Assembly: GCA_039619475.1 (NCBI GenBank)
Contig: CM077116.1
Coordinates: 4,650,001 to 4,714,000 of the forward strand
Reading direction: 5' to 3'
DNA: 64,000 nucleotides
From: Icerya purchasi
Taxonomy: Eukaryota > Arthropoda > Insecta > Hemiptera > Monophlebidae
In this document: piece by piece, positions 44,374-57,089 of the stretch
How the letters are laid out: each line of letters opens with the position of its first letter
Numbering within the stretch: the first letter of the stretch is position 1
Program-made: the position numbers and the translations under genes
The notes under the pieces: model-generated
Told to the model about the DNA's origin: nothing
Database searches by the model: none
Seen by the model: only the letters and a program-made list of their open reading frames with translations

Positions 44374-44663
44374 TCGGGTTTGCAAAGCTTACCTCAGAAG
44401 ACGATAGCGAATTATTCCGTTATTTGGAAAGGCGAGCTTTCAATTGAATATTCTCCTCTGCTAACACTAGAGATGCATCGTTGAAAGTTACAGTCATCGT
44501 TGTTTGACCGCGAGTAAAATAGAGAGATGGGGATAATTTCCTGCAAGTGAGTTAAACAAATCACCGGGATCGTAAATGAATCTCACGCAGTTAATATTTC
44601 GGCGGAATTAATTCGAGTTCTTTTTTACATTTTACTCGTATTTATGTAATACTAAATCGGTAT

Positions 44664-44669
44664 AATAAA
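44664..44669 (+). terminator. polyadenylation signal AATAAA
   Basis: The canonical hexamer lies 291 bases after the stop of the coiled-coil exon and is followed by a TG-containing region. It is the first AATAAA downstream. Confidence 0.45.
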
Positions 44670-44674
44670 TCTGA

Positions 44675-45090
44675 TTGATTTGCGGAACATGGATGAAGAT
44701 TTTAAGAATATTCTTTGTCGGTGGCCAAATGGTTTCTTGCCGGGCCGAAAAAAAAAAAAACAAAAAAAAACAAAAAAATCACTTGGCTTTTGGAATAGAT
44801 TTTCGAAGCAGCACGGAAATAGAATGTGATTTCTTTAGCCTAATGATGCAATTGCCATAAAAATCGTAGATATAAGCATATCGCGAGATTAAAGTGATTT
44901 CCAGTCTCCGTGAAGCTTTGATAACGAGTGAAAAAAAAGCATACTATCTGGGCTTGTATAAAACATCTTCGAGGTGCAGTGTAATGACGATAGCCTCGCT
45001 ACTTCACGCCCTTAACATGAAATAATAACCTTAACTAAATCGATCTGATGTATACATTGTAAGAAGAAAATTTTAGCAATACCGATATGT
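44675..45090. other. intergenic DNA, no feature seen
   Basis: A poly(A)/AAAAC run lies at about 44749-44776. I see nothing else. Confidence 0.45.
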
Positions 45091-45099
45091 GTAACCCAG

Positions 45100-45290
45100 T
45101 AGTTAAGGATCCTCTAGAATTGTAAACCGGGGGGAGAGGTCATCGAGACTTTTCTCGTTGTGGACCTAAGTCGCGTTCCCGGTGGTTTAACACCAAATAT
45201 CCGAAATCACAGAGAAATCATCTGGGTGAAAGGAAAGACGTCCGACCATTGCAAAGGGAGAAAGGAATTGACTCCCAATGAATTCCTTTT
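45100..45290. repeat. dispersed repeat, SINE-like, copy B
   Basis: TTTAACACCA, then CAGAGAAATCATCTGGGTGA and AAGGAAAGACGTCC, match the 20.3-kb copy at most positions. The 5' parts diverge. It directly abuts the 3' end of the I-group LINE at 45.3 kb. Confidence 0.45.
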
Positions 45291-45299
45291 TTTCTTCTT

Positions 45300-48200
45300 C
45301 TTCATCTTTCATTAACGTGCCGTATACTGCCGCCTAGGCCAGAGGCACGGATTAAGAGCTAGATGGAGTGGAATAGATTAGTGATCTTGAGGAAACGTAG
45401 GAAGCGTTCAATTTTCTCGTGACGACCAGACAGGATTTCGGAAAGGTTAGATGACTGGAGAATTTGTGTTCAGCACGAATTATAGGTGGAACAGCTGACG
45501 ATAAATGCTGGATTGTGACGGGAGAGTTTGAAATTGGAACAGAGTCGGATAGGTTGTCTGGACAGGAGGTGGCTGCTTTTGAAGTGACCTAGGCGAAGTC
45601 TTGTGGCAACGATTTCATTCCTTCGATTGGTGAATAATGGGGTTTTTCACGGTTGAATAGTATCTCGAATTGAGCGCAGTTTGTTCGCATTTGAAATGTT
45701 GGTTTACCGTTTTTGCTATGTTTGCGGTGATTTTTGCACTACATGAACTTTAAGATCCATTGGCGATATTTTAATGTTCGGTCCCGGAAAAAACGACGAG
45801 CCTTCTTGTTTTTCCGCAGTATCCGCGAATGAATTTCCCTGGATTCCAACATGTGATAGGATCTATGCGAACGAGACACGGATACACTACAAAGAGTGCG
45901 AATAATTTCCTTGGCTATATTGGATGTTGGTGAGGAGAGTTGTATTTTTGAATGGACGTTATCGCGTTTAATGCGTGCCTGTACATAGTTATATTTTCTG
46001 TAGAAATTTTTGTAGCAAACAATTCCGCTGAAAGTATAGTGAATAGCGACCGAAGAGAGTAGCGGAGAATGACTTTTTTTTTTGTCAGATGCTATTCTAC
46101 AACCTGTTACTTGAGGTGTTTTGAAGCCGTCAGTAAATTTGTAGCTGCCGCATTCGAGGATCATGCATTGATATGCGGAACTTAAAATGCTGGGACATGT
46201 TTCTCTTTTTGAGAATTGTCGGAATAGGAGATCTATGCCGAGATGCACGTTTACCCACGGAGGTGTTGGTGCTGTAGTCAGTTGATATGTCGGCGGTAAA
46301 GTGAATTGCATCGAATCTAAAAGATTTCAGTGACTTGTTTATGGAGAGTGGGCACTGATGTACGAGGTGATGATCGAAGCGAGTTTAGCGAAGGAAGCTG
46401 ACCGACGATTTAAAACGAATCCGCGTGTTTAAAATGCTCCGGATTCTGTAAATATTGAGAGCAGAAATATCAGCTTCACGGAGACGTAGGAAAAACGCCG
46501 ATAGCGAGTTTTGCGGCAGTGTGATGTATTTTGTATTGAGTGAGTTGATGATATTTTGATTAGCCGAAGAATAGATTACAGTACCGTAGTTGAGCCTGGA
46601 TTTAATCAGTTCTTGGTGGATTCTGAATAAGGAGGAACGATGCGAGCCATACAATGCGCTAGTTAGTTTACGAATTGAGTTTTTTTGGTGCAGTCTGTTT
46701 TTAGTTGGTTGATATGCGGTTTCCATGCAAGTTTCTCATCCAAAGTGATGTATCTGATGATGGAATGGGCACGTTGTTTAGTTGGACTGAAATTTCATGA
46801 CTACAGCGACGAACTTTGCCGAAATGTATATAGCGGTAGTTTTCTTGTTTTGGAAAAATTGAAATCGTTGTGAACTGACCAAGCTTGTAATCTGTCGATT
46901 GTTTCACTTTAGTATTGACGTTCCGAGGAACAGGCCCGAACAGGAGACGAGCGTCTGCAAATAAGGAACATTAGATATGCGGGCAAATTTGTTCCAGAAT
47001 GTCGTTTATGGCTTTGTTGGAGAGGGTAGAGTTGAGAACGGAGCCCTGAGGGACATTGTTCTGTAGATCATGGGGAGTTAATTTAACTGAGCCTAGTCGG
47101 ATATGAAATTTGCGACTCGACAGGAAATTTTCGACGAAATATGCTAGGCCACTGCGAACTCCTTAGCAACGAAGAGTTTTTAGAATTTTTTCTTTCCAGG
47201 TATTGTCGAAGATTTCGGATATGTCGAATAATATTGCCAGTAGATGATTTTTACGAATAAATGATGTTCGAACGGACTGTTTGAGAAAAAGTAATCGGTC
47301 AATCGTTGATCTGCTCACTCGAAATCCGCATTGTGATTCGGTCAGGAAGTTATTAGATTCGATGAGTCATTGCAATCGTGCGTTTATGATCCGTTCCAGG
47401 AGTTTTGCACAGAACACTAATAGGTCGGTAGCTGTTTAATAGCATTAGATTTTTATTTGGTTTCGGGATCGGAATAATTGACAGTAAAAAAAGAATAGAG
47501 CTGGCTCAGGAGAATTTCGAAGCACGTAAGCATAAATGCTATCCGGTCCGATTGCAGTTGGTTTCGTAATTTTTCGATCGTAATAAGACAGTTATGTATA
47601 AGGTTCTTTATTGCCAGAATAGAAATCGAGTCTCGAGGAGGCGAGATTTCTTTCGCGAATAAGCGCTTCTGATGAGAAATTCAAGTTTGCTGGATTGAAA
47701 AGCTATAAATTCCGCAAACGATGAAGCTATTTCGTTTAAGTCTGTGCTGATAAGATTATCCAATTTAAAATTGGTGGAAATTGATGAAAATTGGTGAAAA
47801 ATTTTTTCTATCAAGCGCTCGAATTTTTTTCCAGACTATAGTGGTAGAGGTGAAACAGTTTATAGTTTATAAGAATTTATGACATGAAAATCATTTGGCC
47901 CGTTTTGAAGTGTCGTGCTTTAACGCGGAGTTTTTTTGGTTGGAAACATGATTTTTCGGCGATGGAGCGACTTTTAGTTTTTTTAGTGTTCTTCTTCCTT
48001 TACATATAGCAGTGAAGCAGTCTGGGGTCTACCATGGGGCAGAGTTTTTACGTAGGTGTGGAATTTGGGGAGTCATGGAGTTCGCGTGGTTTTAATATTT
48101 ATGAACGATTGGAGAGTTTTTTGGTGTCTGAAGTTGGACTGATTTCGAAGTTGGCAACTGATGAAAAGGTTGAGCCATATGTTTTCCAATATGTTCTGCG

Positions 48201-48690
48201 GTAGTTGTATTTTATGCGTTGAGGCCGGGATATATAGATTTGCTGCGCTTGTGGCGATCGATTACGGGAATATGATCGCTTCCAGCGAGATGATCATGGT
48301 TGAAGATTTCAACAGCGCTGAGAATGGCCGGGGTGGTAATAATTAGGTCCAACATTGACCATGTCTTATATAGTTATAGTACGTTGGATCATTGGGATGT
48401 AGTAGAGCAAGATTGTAGTTGAAAATAACTTCTTTAATGATTCTGTCCCTAGAGTTGTAGCGCGAATCGCCCTAGGATGGGAGAATGGGCATTTAGATCT
48501 TCGCAGATAAGAAAAAGGTTTGGAAGAGCGAAAATGAGTTTACTGATGTCTTCTTGAGTGATATTATCTCTTGGGGGTAAATACATTCAGCAGATAATGA
48601 GTGGTGGCAATATTCTTTTAGATCCACTCAGATTAGTACACTGTTGTGAAATTCTTAATTCCGCAATCGGGAGAGTCTCTGGGATACAAC
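45300..48690 (-). mobile_element. I-group LINE with endonuclease, RT and RNase H, decayed
   Basis: The minus strand reads, with frameshifts: ICEDLNAHSPILG (about 48490-48530) and LDLIITTPAILSAVEIFNHD with LAGSDHIPVI (about 48255-48350), which are APE endonuclease. NSAPWWTPDCFTAI (about 48005-48045) and a linker at 47608-47814 follow. RT reads IIPIPKPNK and SYRPISVL (47400-47490), RVSRSTIDRL, LAILFDISEIFDNTW (47195-47240), NNVPQGSVLNSTLSN (47030-47075) and LFADARLLF (about 46935-46960). The thumb and LIKSRLNYGTVIYSSA (about 46570-46620) come next, then RNase H beginning YKFTDGFKT (about 46110-46145). The C-terminal ATRLRLGHFKSSHLLSRQP follows at about 45560-45620. The A-rich tail is at about 45285-45302. 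The second catalytic Asp of the FADD box is Ala. ORF1 is absent, so the copy is 5'-truncated and dead. Confidence 0.78.
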
Positions 48691-48699
48691 CGCTTTTTT

Positions 48700-50030
48700 T
48701 TTTTTTTTTTTAATAAAAAATTTAAAAAAACAGTACCTGCATACTTTCCTTACAAAAATTGTGACATGCATACGTACCTTTTGGCTAGTCTTAATGTTAC
48801 GACTATTTCGTTACGCGTTGATCACAAACTGAATAAAATGTTTATGTAATGCAAGTGAAAATCTTTATAAAATTCCGTGAGATTTCTTTGTGACGGATAA
48901 AATTTTCATTTGAGCCCAGCTATACAATGGCAAAAATAGTGTAAAAAAATGACGTCGACATAAAATGTTATAATAGTGAAATACAGGAATTAGTAATACT
49001 GGCGCGAACATCGACTAAAAATAAATAATTTTCACCTACAAGGAGTGTACGAACTTTGTCTGGAAATGTTTCATTTAGTTTAGCCGATGTCTTTCGATTA
49101 ACTAGTGAGAGAAGACGCGGAAAATGTTTTGCGGACGGTGTTTAAATGGTTGATATTTTTCACACGGCTCATGCCCGTGTTGTTCTTCACTCTAAACGAT
49201 GAAATAAGCGTATTAACGGAATTATTCGTTTTAACATATAGTAAATTAACTCCGTATATGTGTACCGCGTACGGCATAATTGTTTCTAGATTGCGCTGTA
49301 AATTCCATCCAATACGCTAAATATTCTTCGATATGCAAAAATTTTCACGGTGCATTAAGTAAACAGGCGATTAGCAGGCGTTACCTGAAAGTTTTACCAC
49401 AGTTTAACCTGAAGGAGTAACTGCTTTCTTTAATGGTCCGCATAACTTAGTCGGTTGGTTTCGCCTTTTTTTTACTCCGATATACTTAACATTACCATAG
49501 TAAATTTTAACACGTATCCCCCTCTCGTCAAGTCTAAATTAGCATAACGAACGAAAAGCAACAAAAAATGATCAAGTAAATTACTAAATTTAGTTCATCC
49601 GGTGAAAAAAGTCGAAGCGATATACATTTAAAAGTTGCTAATCGAAAAAAATTTCTCCGCTAAGTGGGAAAGTGTAGAAGCAAGCTCGGTTATTTTTTAT
49701 ATTTGGAAGACGAAAAGCGACATTCTGATGGATTATCGAATATTAATTGCTTACCGATGATTGCCGTGCAAAATATATATCGCGGTGCCGCAAAATTGTC
49801 CGCACAAAAGTGTCACACAAAAAATTTTTCGGGCGAAATTTGACCGTGTCTACGAAAAAAAAAAAAAAAAAAACCGGAAAAAATCTCTGGCAGGCAACCA
49901 ATTTTACCTGCATAAAAATTTAAACAACTGAGCGCATCAGTTCGCCATGCAGCTTGCATTTAAGACGTCCGCGTCAGATGCGAATGAAAAAAGCTACAGA
50001 GTTTGCTGCATGCTTCTTAGTAGAATCTGA
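48700..50030. other. intergenic DNA, no supported gene
   Basis: A poly(T) block (about 48691-48710) marks the edge of the LINE. The rest is AT-rich with short chance frames and a poly(A) at about 49855-49874. Confidence 0.5.
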
Positions 50031-50049
50031 GCGTGTCTGCAAGAGCTGC

Positions 50050-50425
50050 GTCCCAATGTTTTCCCAATGAAAGAGAATTTTATTTTTTTATAAATTTTTC
50101 TTCATATTATCCATTCTACATTCCTTTCATCCACCATCCGTATACTTTCCTCCTGATCCTGATCCTGATCCTGATCCTGATCCTGATATCATGTTTTATT
50201 TGTATGTGCGGCCTTCTCTACCGAGCAGGCGTTCTTCTATTGTTTGTCGTTAAAACTTGACCTACTCCCCTTATCGGTGCTTCTTGTATTCTCTCATTTC
50301 CCTCTGCTTCAGTTATTCCTGCCCCTTCGAAGTATTTTCATCGTTTATCCGTAAGCACATAAGAATAGAAATTCTCTTTTCTCCTCCTTTATGTCCTCGC
50401 TGACAATTTAAAAAAAAAAAAAAAA
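50050..50425 (+). mobile_element. LINE 3'-end fragment, recurrent RNase H family (copy 5)
   Basis: The plus strand reads PSLPSRRSSI, then after a frameshift PLIGASCILSFPSASVIPAP (about 50265-50330). This matches CASFVLSLPSPSVIPALETF of the 40.2-kb copy. A poly(A) tail lies at about 50410-50428. A (CTGATC)n run is inserted upstream of the knuckle region. Confidence 0.5.
50152..50188. repeat. (CTGATC)n hexamer microsatellite
   Basis: About six perfect CTGATC units lie inside a LINE 3' fragment. In frame they would encode alternating dipeptides (Asp-Pro or Ile-Leu). Confidence 0.9.
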
Positions 50426-50439
50426 AAACCTTCCAAGTT

Positions 50440-53400
50440 AACTGAAACGTACAAAATTTAATGACTCGCAAAATAAATCAAATTCTGATATAGTTTATAG
50501 TTTTTATTTTCATTTTATTACGAGGCTTTTTATCGGTTTTCGCGAAAAATTCTTCAATTACTCTTGCATTCATCCAGTTATCATGCACATCCGTCGCACA
50601 ATAGTCACATTTCGATAAACGTCGGAAAAGCAACTCTATTCGCTAACGTCCTAATCAATAAGGGATTTCTTTATATATAAAAAAAAAAAAAAAAAAATTC
50701 CGAGTCACAAATAAAAGAAAAAATTAAAACCCTCCCCCAGGGCTTTAGAGATTCAATTCTAGTCTGTTTTTGAAAAATTAGGGTAAGAAGGAAATCTGGG
50801 AAGAGGGGTTTTGTCTAAATTCCATTATATTGTTTCTTACTGTGTTGGTCAACGGCGATAGCTTGTATTGTAGTTTTCATTTGTCTGTATATGCCGCGGG
50901 TCCTGAAATCACCTGCAAGAAATACTGTAGATGCTGTTTTTTGAGTTACACGGTGTGGTCGAGCTAATGCAAACTGAACGCTGTCTTTAATTAAATGTTG
51001 GACAAGTGGGAGTGACAAAAAATAAACAACGTAACATCGGCGGGGATATAGATAGTTATGTGTTAAAATCATATGTACACTTTTTTCGTGCGACATTATC
51101 TGGTGGTCATCGAAGCGTGGTTGTTGTCTCGATAAAGTAATCGCAAAGAAAAATTAAAAATAGCGAAATTACAAAAAAAAGGAGGCTTCTAATTTTACGA
51201 AACTGCTGCGAATAGAATAGCGGATGGAACTGAAGTACGTGCGACGCAATGCGATGTTGATGAGTGTGAAACAGGGATAAAAAAGTGAAGAACTAGCGCT
51301 ATTAGCGAGGAAGATAAGTTGTTTCAAGCGGGAGACAATGGCAATCGAAAGGAGAGCGGCAGTGGTCGAAGAGGAGGAGCATAACGGATTTGAGTCCGCT
51401 GGGGAAACATTATAAAATGAACGGATGGACGTAAAACGGAAAAGCATTAACATTCCGCTAAGATGTAGTCCCCCGAAAGGGAAGTTAAAAGCGAATGCGA
51501 TAGAATTTATTGCGCCGCGATCCAACGGGAATACGTAATAGATGGTAGGATCATAGAACAGCGTTTGCGAATAGAAGCCTGAAATGTTAAAGAGCGTTTA
51601 ACGTGTGGCCAATGCACACTGATTAGCGAGTTCTTTATTCTCGCACTTTGTTGAATTCTTGATAATTTTAGAGATACTTTTCCCGTAGAGGCAGAGTTGC
51701 CAAGTTTCCATCCTGCTCCGTTCGACTCCGGTTGACCGTCATCCGAAACGTACTTAATCTGACACATTCGAGCTTTCTCGTGGCTCAGCGATGTCCGGAT
51801 ATTAGTCACCGTCGACGTTAACTTCATCTTCCACTCGAGCAATGTCAATCACGGTGAATTAGCCGAAACCGTTCACGGTTCTGTGAAGTATTAGTTACAT
51901 CTTTGCTGCTTTAAGCAGCGGCCGATGCGACCGAACGCGCAAGCGAGAGCGGCAAAATCAGGGGACAGTGGCGCGAATGTCGTACGCGCGAGATGATTTA
52001 TATGCAAAGTCCAGTTTAAATTAGCTATTAGCGGAGCAGAACGGTCGCTGTAATGAAAAATTCTTCAACAGTTCCGAAGAGAAATAATCATGCAGAGGGT
52101 CGATTGTGTTAATCGAGAAAAGAGTAGCAAGTCAGCAGCCGATTGCTTTATATAAATCATTTAGGTGGCCGGCGGATTTAAATTGTACCAGTGGCTTCTC
52201 TTCCGACTCTTGCAGGCTACTGGTTCTCTCTGCGATACGGTAGTTGCGACCAGCGTTTCCTATTAGCCTGGCAGCGATTAAATCCTGCTCGATGCGGCTG
52301 CCGCACCAATGATAAATAATGCCCTCCGAATGTCGCCTCTTTTCACTCGTTAATTTTCACCATCAGCATCAGCGCCGAACCGTTCTAAAACTTATTGTGC
52401 TTTAATTAAAACGCGCCGGAATAAACGACGAAAAAAAAAGTGAAGAAAAGAAAACAAGTACCGGACCGCAAGTCGCCGGCCTGTATAAATAAAGACGGAA
52501 CCGGTATCGAGTTTTCTCGGCCAGCGGGAATCCTGAAATATACTAGGTACGTTTGTGCGCTGTGGAATATGAAACCGTATTTGAAATATGTGTCCGCGTT
52601 TCTAATCGTTCTCGATTGGATTCGGCATAATGATGCCCCAGCTCTAATTTGAACAATTCGATTATCGACTTTTCGCTCGAAGCTGCTCTTACCCTCCAAC
52701 ACACTTTCCACACTCTGCCGCTCCAGTTGGCTGTAAAACTGTGCCCGTCTTTGGTTATTATTTCGCGCTACGTAACATCGCTGAAAAACATACTCGTATC
52801 TCGCGCTAATTATAATTGGCCTGAGCGCGGCTCCGATCGAAATTAGAAATCTCACAAGTGGAAGGTAATCTTTTGTTTTCCGGTTGCAGAATGCTATCAG
52901 CTGTTTCTTGTTTTTTTTTTACATTTTTTTTTTTTTTTTACCTATAAGTGGTCAACTTACGCAGTAGCAATTTAAGAATTTTGATATACGCGCTTGTCTT
53001 TACCATCGACTATTCTCTTTCTTGCACGATGAATTTCACACGTATTTTCTTCTTCATTATGTCGATTGAGATTAACCCCCCGAGGGGTACATAATAAAAA
53101 GCCGTTGTTTCAATTTTTCAATCAAAAAGCTCAAACAATCGTGCGGTCTCCGAGATATTTCAGCCATAGAGAAGGTCATGGAAGTCGCCGGAGTGTCGAC
53201 ATTACATTGGTTACAAAAGACGGGGGAATGATCAATCTAAAAGCGTTCGAATTTGCTATTTTCAAAGAAAATCGATATGCTAGCTGAGGATTTGAGTACC
53301 AAACGTAATAACGGTAAATTTAGTATTCGTTACGTTTATGCGTGCAATTTTCAATGTGAAAATAACAATCGATCGGTGTAGTTTCAGTTGAACGTTTACA

Positions 53401-53655
53401 AAAACAAAGCAAAAAACTTTCGTCGAATATGGGAGCCCTAAGCGGTTGAGAAATTGCGCACAATTTTTAGAAAAAATTGTCGAATTTTATGAAATCGGTG
53501 AAGCAATTAAGAACGAATTAGGAGTGATTTCCAGATTCATCATTCTAATCTAGATTGTTTAGCGTATCCGAATAATCCTATTAAGATGGCTTAGAAATCG
53601 CACAAAACCAATAATTCCAGAGTTAGGAACACACGTATCACAATTAAAACCTATT
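50440..53655. other. intergenic DNA with a GC-richer island
   Basis: 51680-52420 and 52440-52850 are GC/CpG-richer than average. The 149-codon minus frame at 52406-52855 has no ATG at all and is not called. Minus frames at 50815-51096, 51169-51525 and 51507-51848 match nothing I know. These islands could be regulatory or contain exons of an unrecognised gene. Poly(A)/poly(T) blocks occur at 50682-50697, 52912 and 52927. Confidence 0.35.
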
Positions 53656-53662
53656 TAATTCC

Positions 53663-53792
53663 AGGATTACTCTGGACCTCAAAAAGTTAGGAAAACACCA
53701 TCACAGGAGTATAAAATTTGAAACTAGAGGATTACTCTGAACCCTAAAAAGTTAGGAAAACACCGTCGCAGGAGTGTAAAATTTGAAACTAG
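53663..53792. repeat. tandem duplication, 65-bp unit
   Basis: AGGATTACTCTGGACCTCAA at 53663 and AGGATTACTCTGAACCCTAA at 53728 open two adjacent 65-bp units. Both continue AAAGTTAGGAAAACACC and end AAATTTGAAACTAG. They differ at only a few positions. Confidence 0.88.
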
Positions 53793-53799
53793 CTAAAAA

Positions 53800-54640
53800 A
53801 TCACCCTTAAAAACAGGCAAATCACCGCTCAGTATTACCGTGAAATTCGAAGTGTGTAACGAAAATTAAAACATTTTTTATAAAAATACGATATTCGATG
53901 GAACCTTTCACTATTGCAGCTGCCGAACCATACTTCAATTCCTTAAAATAACTTTTTTGCGAAAATTAACGGTTCGCGGTTCTTGCTCTTAAATATTTCT
54001 GACAGCCGCGAATATGCACTTTTGCAGGAATGTGCTGCCCAAAATAGGATAATTTATTGCACGAATACCAAAACGTAACGTACAGAATTTTCAACGAATT
54101 CTATGCTTCACGAAGCTTGTTTCATATTAATATGAGACAAATACTTTCACATAAATAGATTAAATTTGCACGAACTACGTATCTAAGCGTATAAAATGTT
54201 TGCCACGGTTCGAAAAAGCGTCTATCATTATAATAAAGCAAATTGGAATTTCAAAGAGCCGTATTTTCGGAAAATTTTTTAATTTTAATTCCCCATTATT
54301 TTCGTAACCAGATTAGAAATACTATATTTTAAACGTAAAAATCTTAAAAGACTTCATACATTAAAAATGTCAACTGTAATGAAGCGTCTATCAGAAATTT
54401 TTGGAAGCACCGTATGCAACGAACAACGACTATTCGAGTGCTCATCAGTTCTGGTGCAGATATTAGTGAGCCTTCAACCGTAGGTAAACAGAAGTGAGCA
54501 ATTCCGGTGTGTTATTGTGATCCCCAAATAAATTTCTCTAGAATAGTATAAATATTTTAAAGAAATTAATATATATTTTCCTTTGTTCGGAAATTTTTAA
54601 TGATTAACATGCGGTTTACGTTTTTCAAGAGATTATATTA
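53800..54640. other. intergenic DNA, no feature seen
   Basis: AT-rich sequence. No open frame, repeat or motif that I can support. Confidence 0.5.
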
Positions 54641-54646
54641 TAATCA

Positions 54647-54695
54647 TACATAATAATACATACATACATACCAACATACATATACATACATACAT

Positions 54696-54735
<40 letters not shown>
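54647..54735. repeat. TACA / CA / TA compound microsatellite
   Basis: Tetranucleotide TACA repeats pass into CA and then TA repeats. Confidence 0.88.
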
Positions 54736-54738
<3 letters not shown>

Positions 54739-54739
54739 G

Positions 54740-55595
54740 CTACCTTGGTTTTATAAATGTTCCAACATGTGCGGAATATCTGCTTTTCTTGTTCTTTACT
54801 TTGCGCCCATTTGACTTGAACATTAACAAAGTCAACTAATGAAATACAGACCTTGAAAGATTTTAACGATATAAATTGCAAGATATTGTAAATTTCGATA
54901 CTCGCGCTGTCTACCTTGCATGTATATATCGAAAAGTCAGAATAGAAGGTAGAAGAAGAAAGAAGAAGTATATGTAAGGGGAAAGTTGCAACAAATTTAT
55001 TTAACCGATTACTCACTTTCAAACGGCGAACGAAACAAAAGAAAGAAAAACGTTGTTAAAAAAACAGAAAAGTTAGTAAAGAACTGAAAATTTATTTGAC
55101 AACAAGATGATAGACACTTTGAAAGGGCAACGGAACGAACGAAAAGCCGTTTCAAAAGCAAAAATGTTCCGATAATCAAAGAAGAAACTGTATACGACTC
55201 TGCTAAAAATTTTTAAGAGCGGACTTATGCGGAAAAAAAATTAAAAGGCTATTTAACCGTGGGAACAAAAATTGATTTATCCGCAAAGGAAAAAAATGTT
55301 TTTTCATTTTATATGTAGTGTATTTAAATTTAAATAATGAATTTAAGACACTTTTTTAGCAAGTTTTGGCTTTATCATCCTTCATCGTATTGTTCGATTA
55401 CTGACGCTGACAATTTCGAAACCTTTTTTAAATTCACATTTATTTTTACCACACGAAGCCGAAGAGGGCAAATAAACTGTATCCAGCTGGAAGTTAAAAG
55501 TTTTATAACGGAAGAAAACAACCGCCGTTGCTTTTTAATCGAATGATTTTTTTTTTTTCGCTTTAAAGGTTTTTATTAGCTTGACTTTTGTGCTT
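54740..55595. other. intergenic DNA, no feature seen
   Basis: AT-rich with GAA-rich patches. No supported feature. Confidence 0.5.
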
Positions 55596-55599
55596 GTAT

Positions 55600-55765
55600 T
55601 CTTATATTGTCTCGCACATCTGGAAACGTTAGGATCTCGAAAACGGCAAGGCCAATTTTAATGAAAATTGGTATCTAAATAGATGCAGATCGGTAGAAGG
55701 TTTGCGAGAAAACGATTTCGGAAAGCCGTTGTTTATGGTTATTTTGTCGCTGATCTATTGGGTTG
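55600..55765 (+). repeat. fragment of arthropod interspersed repeat (GGATCTCGAAAACGGC type)
   Basis: GGATCTCGAAAACGGCAAGG, then CCAATTTTAATGAAAATTGG and TAT, resembles a block I recall in very common insect repeats of the same general group as the 27.8-kb element (a GATCTCGAAAACGGCT...TTTGATGAAATTTGG wording). Only this short stretch is recognisable. Confidence 0.4.
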
Positions 55766-55779
55766 GAAAAGACTGATAA

Positions 55780-57005
55780 ACAGCGAAAATAAAAATCCGA
55801 TCGGTTATATTTATTATTTTTGTCGGTTAGTTAAGTAAAATCCGAAATCGTTAAAAATTTCATTTTCACTTTTTCATTTGATCGGGCTTTGTAAATAAAG
55901 TGAAAAGTAATGTGTACAAAAATTGTAATAAATATTTCAAAAATGAGGAAAACTTTTTTACTCAACAAATGTAACTCTGAAAATTGTAAAATAAAATAAT
56001 GAGAGAAAATTTTAAAAATACTTTAATTTAATAATACGATAGAAATGAAGGAAATAACTTTTGCCGGTGCACCGAATTCGGATATTTTAAAAGAACGGAA
56101 TAAAAGCGTCTATCTGAAAAAGAAAAACATTTCGTACATTCGGACAACGCTTTTATTTCATTTTCTTGAAATTTCTTCATTTCATGAACCGGCAAAAATT
56201 ATATTTTCCTTCTTTCGATTGCATTAATAAATAAAAGACTTTCAATTTTTTTTTTATATTATTGTTTAATTTTTGTTTACCTAAAAACTACCGAACACTG
56301 ATTTGCAGGATCAAATTGTTTTTTTTTTATTTTACTCGAGTTAGGGGAAAAGAAAAATTAAATATCGAGTGTAATTAGAAACTGACCGAAAAGGAAGGAA
56401 CAGTTCCCGCCGCCGATATATATGTACGTAGCGTTATAAAAGATATTCAAATCGAGAAAAGAGGCGTAAAAAAAAAGTTATCATTCGGAGGAGATGGGAA
56501 GATATTTTTAGAAGGGTATGGTGTAAAATAGCTTTTAGATAAAAAAGTAATATATATTTTGCATTAATACAATGACAATTCTTAAACATTTTTGGCAATC
56601 GGCACCAAATTCACAAATTGCAAAAAAAAAATCAAAAACCACATTAAACTTTTACGTTTTCAATACTTGGCTCACAGAAAATATCATTTAGTTGTTTTTA
56701 TTGCCGATTACCAAAAATTTAATGTTGTCTAAGAATTGTCGTAATATCTCTTTAAGGTACAATTATATTACGCTTAAATACATGCAAATTACTTTTTCTG
56801 CCTAAAAATTATTTACTAAACGTTATCGGATCTTTGAAGTAAATCTCAGAATTGGTACTTTTTTATTAAGAAAAAAATATTTTACCGAGAACTTTATATT
56901 TAATTTTTTGCTAAAACCTAAGAACCGTGTGATATATGAAAAAATATCGAAAAATCGAGAATGAAAAAAAGCAAGAAAATGTGGTCAAGACTTTTTCTTT
57001 AAGGT
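55780..57005. other. intergenic DNA, no feature seen
   Basis: AT-rich. Chance frames only. Confidence 0.5.
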
Positions 57006-57010
57006 GCAGA

Positions 57011-57080
57011 CTCAAGAATGCTCAAGATTGTTCAAGAATACTCAAGGATACTCAAAAATGCTCAAGGATACTCAAGGGCG
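57011..57080. repeat. 10-bp tandem repeat, seven units
   Basis: Units of the form CTCAAGAATG / CTCAAGGATA follow one another with exact 10-bp register from 57011. Position 3-6 (CAAG or CAAA) is nearly invariant. A 10-bp period matches about one helical turn. Confidence 0.88.
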
Positions 57081-57089
57081 GAGAATAAA

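Noticed and set aside
52406..52855. 149-codon minus-strand open frame
   Set aside because: It contains no ATG, matches nothing I know, and overlaps comparable open frames on the plus strand in a GC-richer patch.
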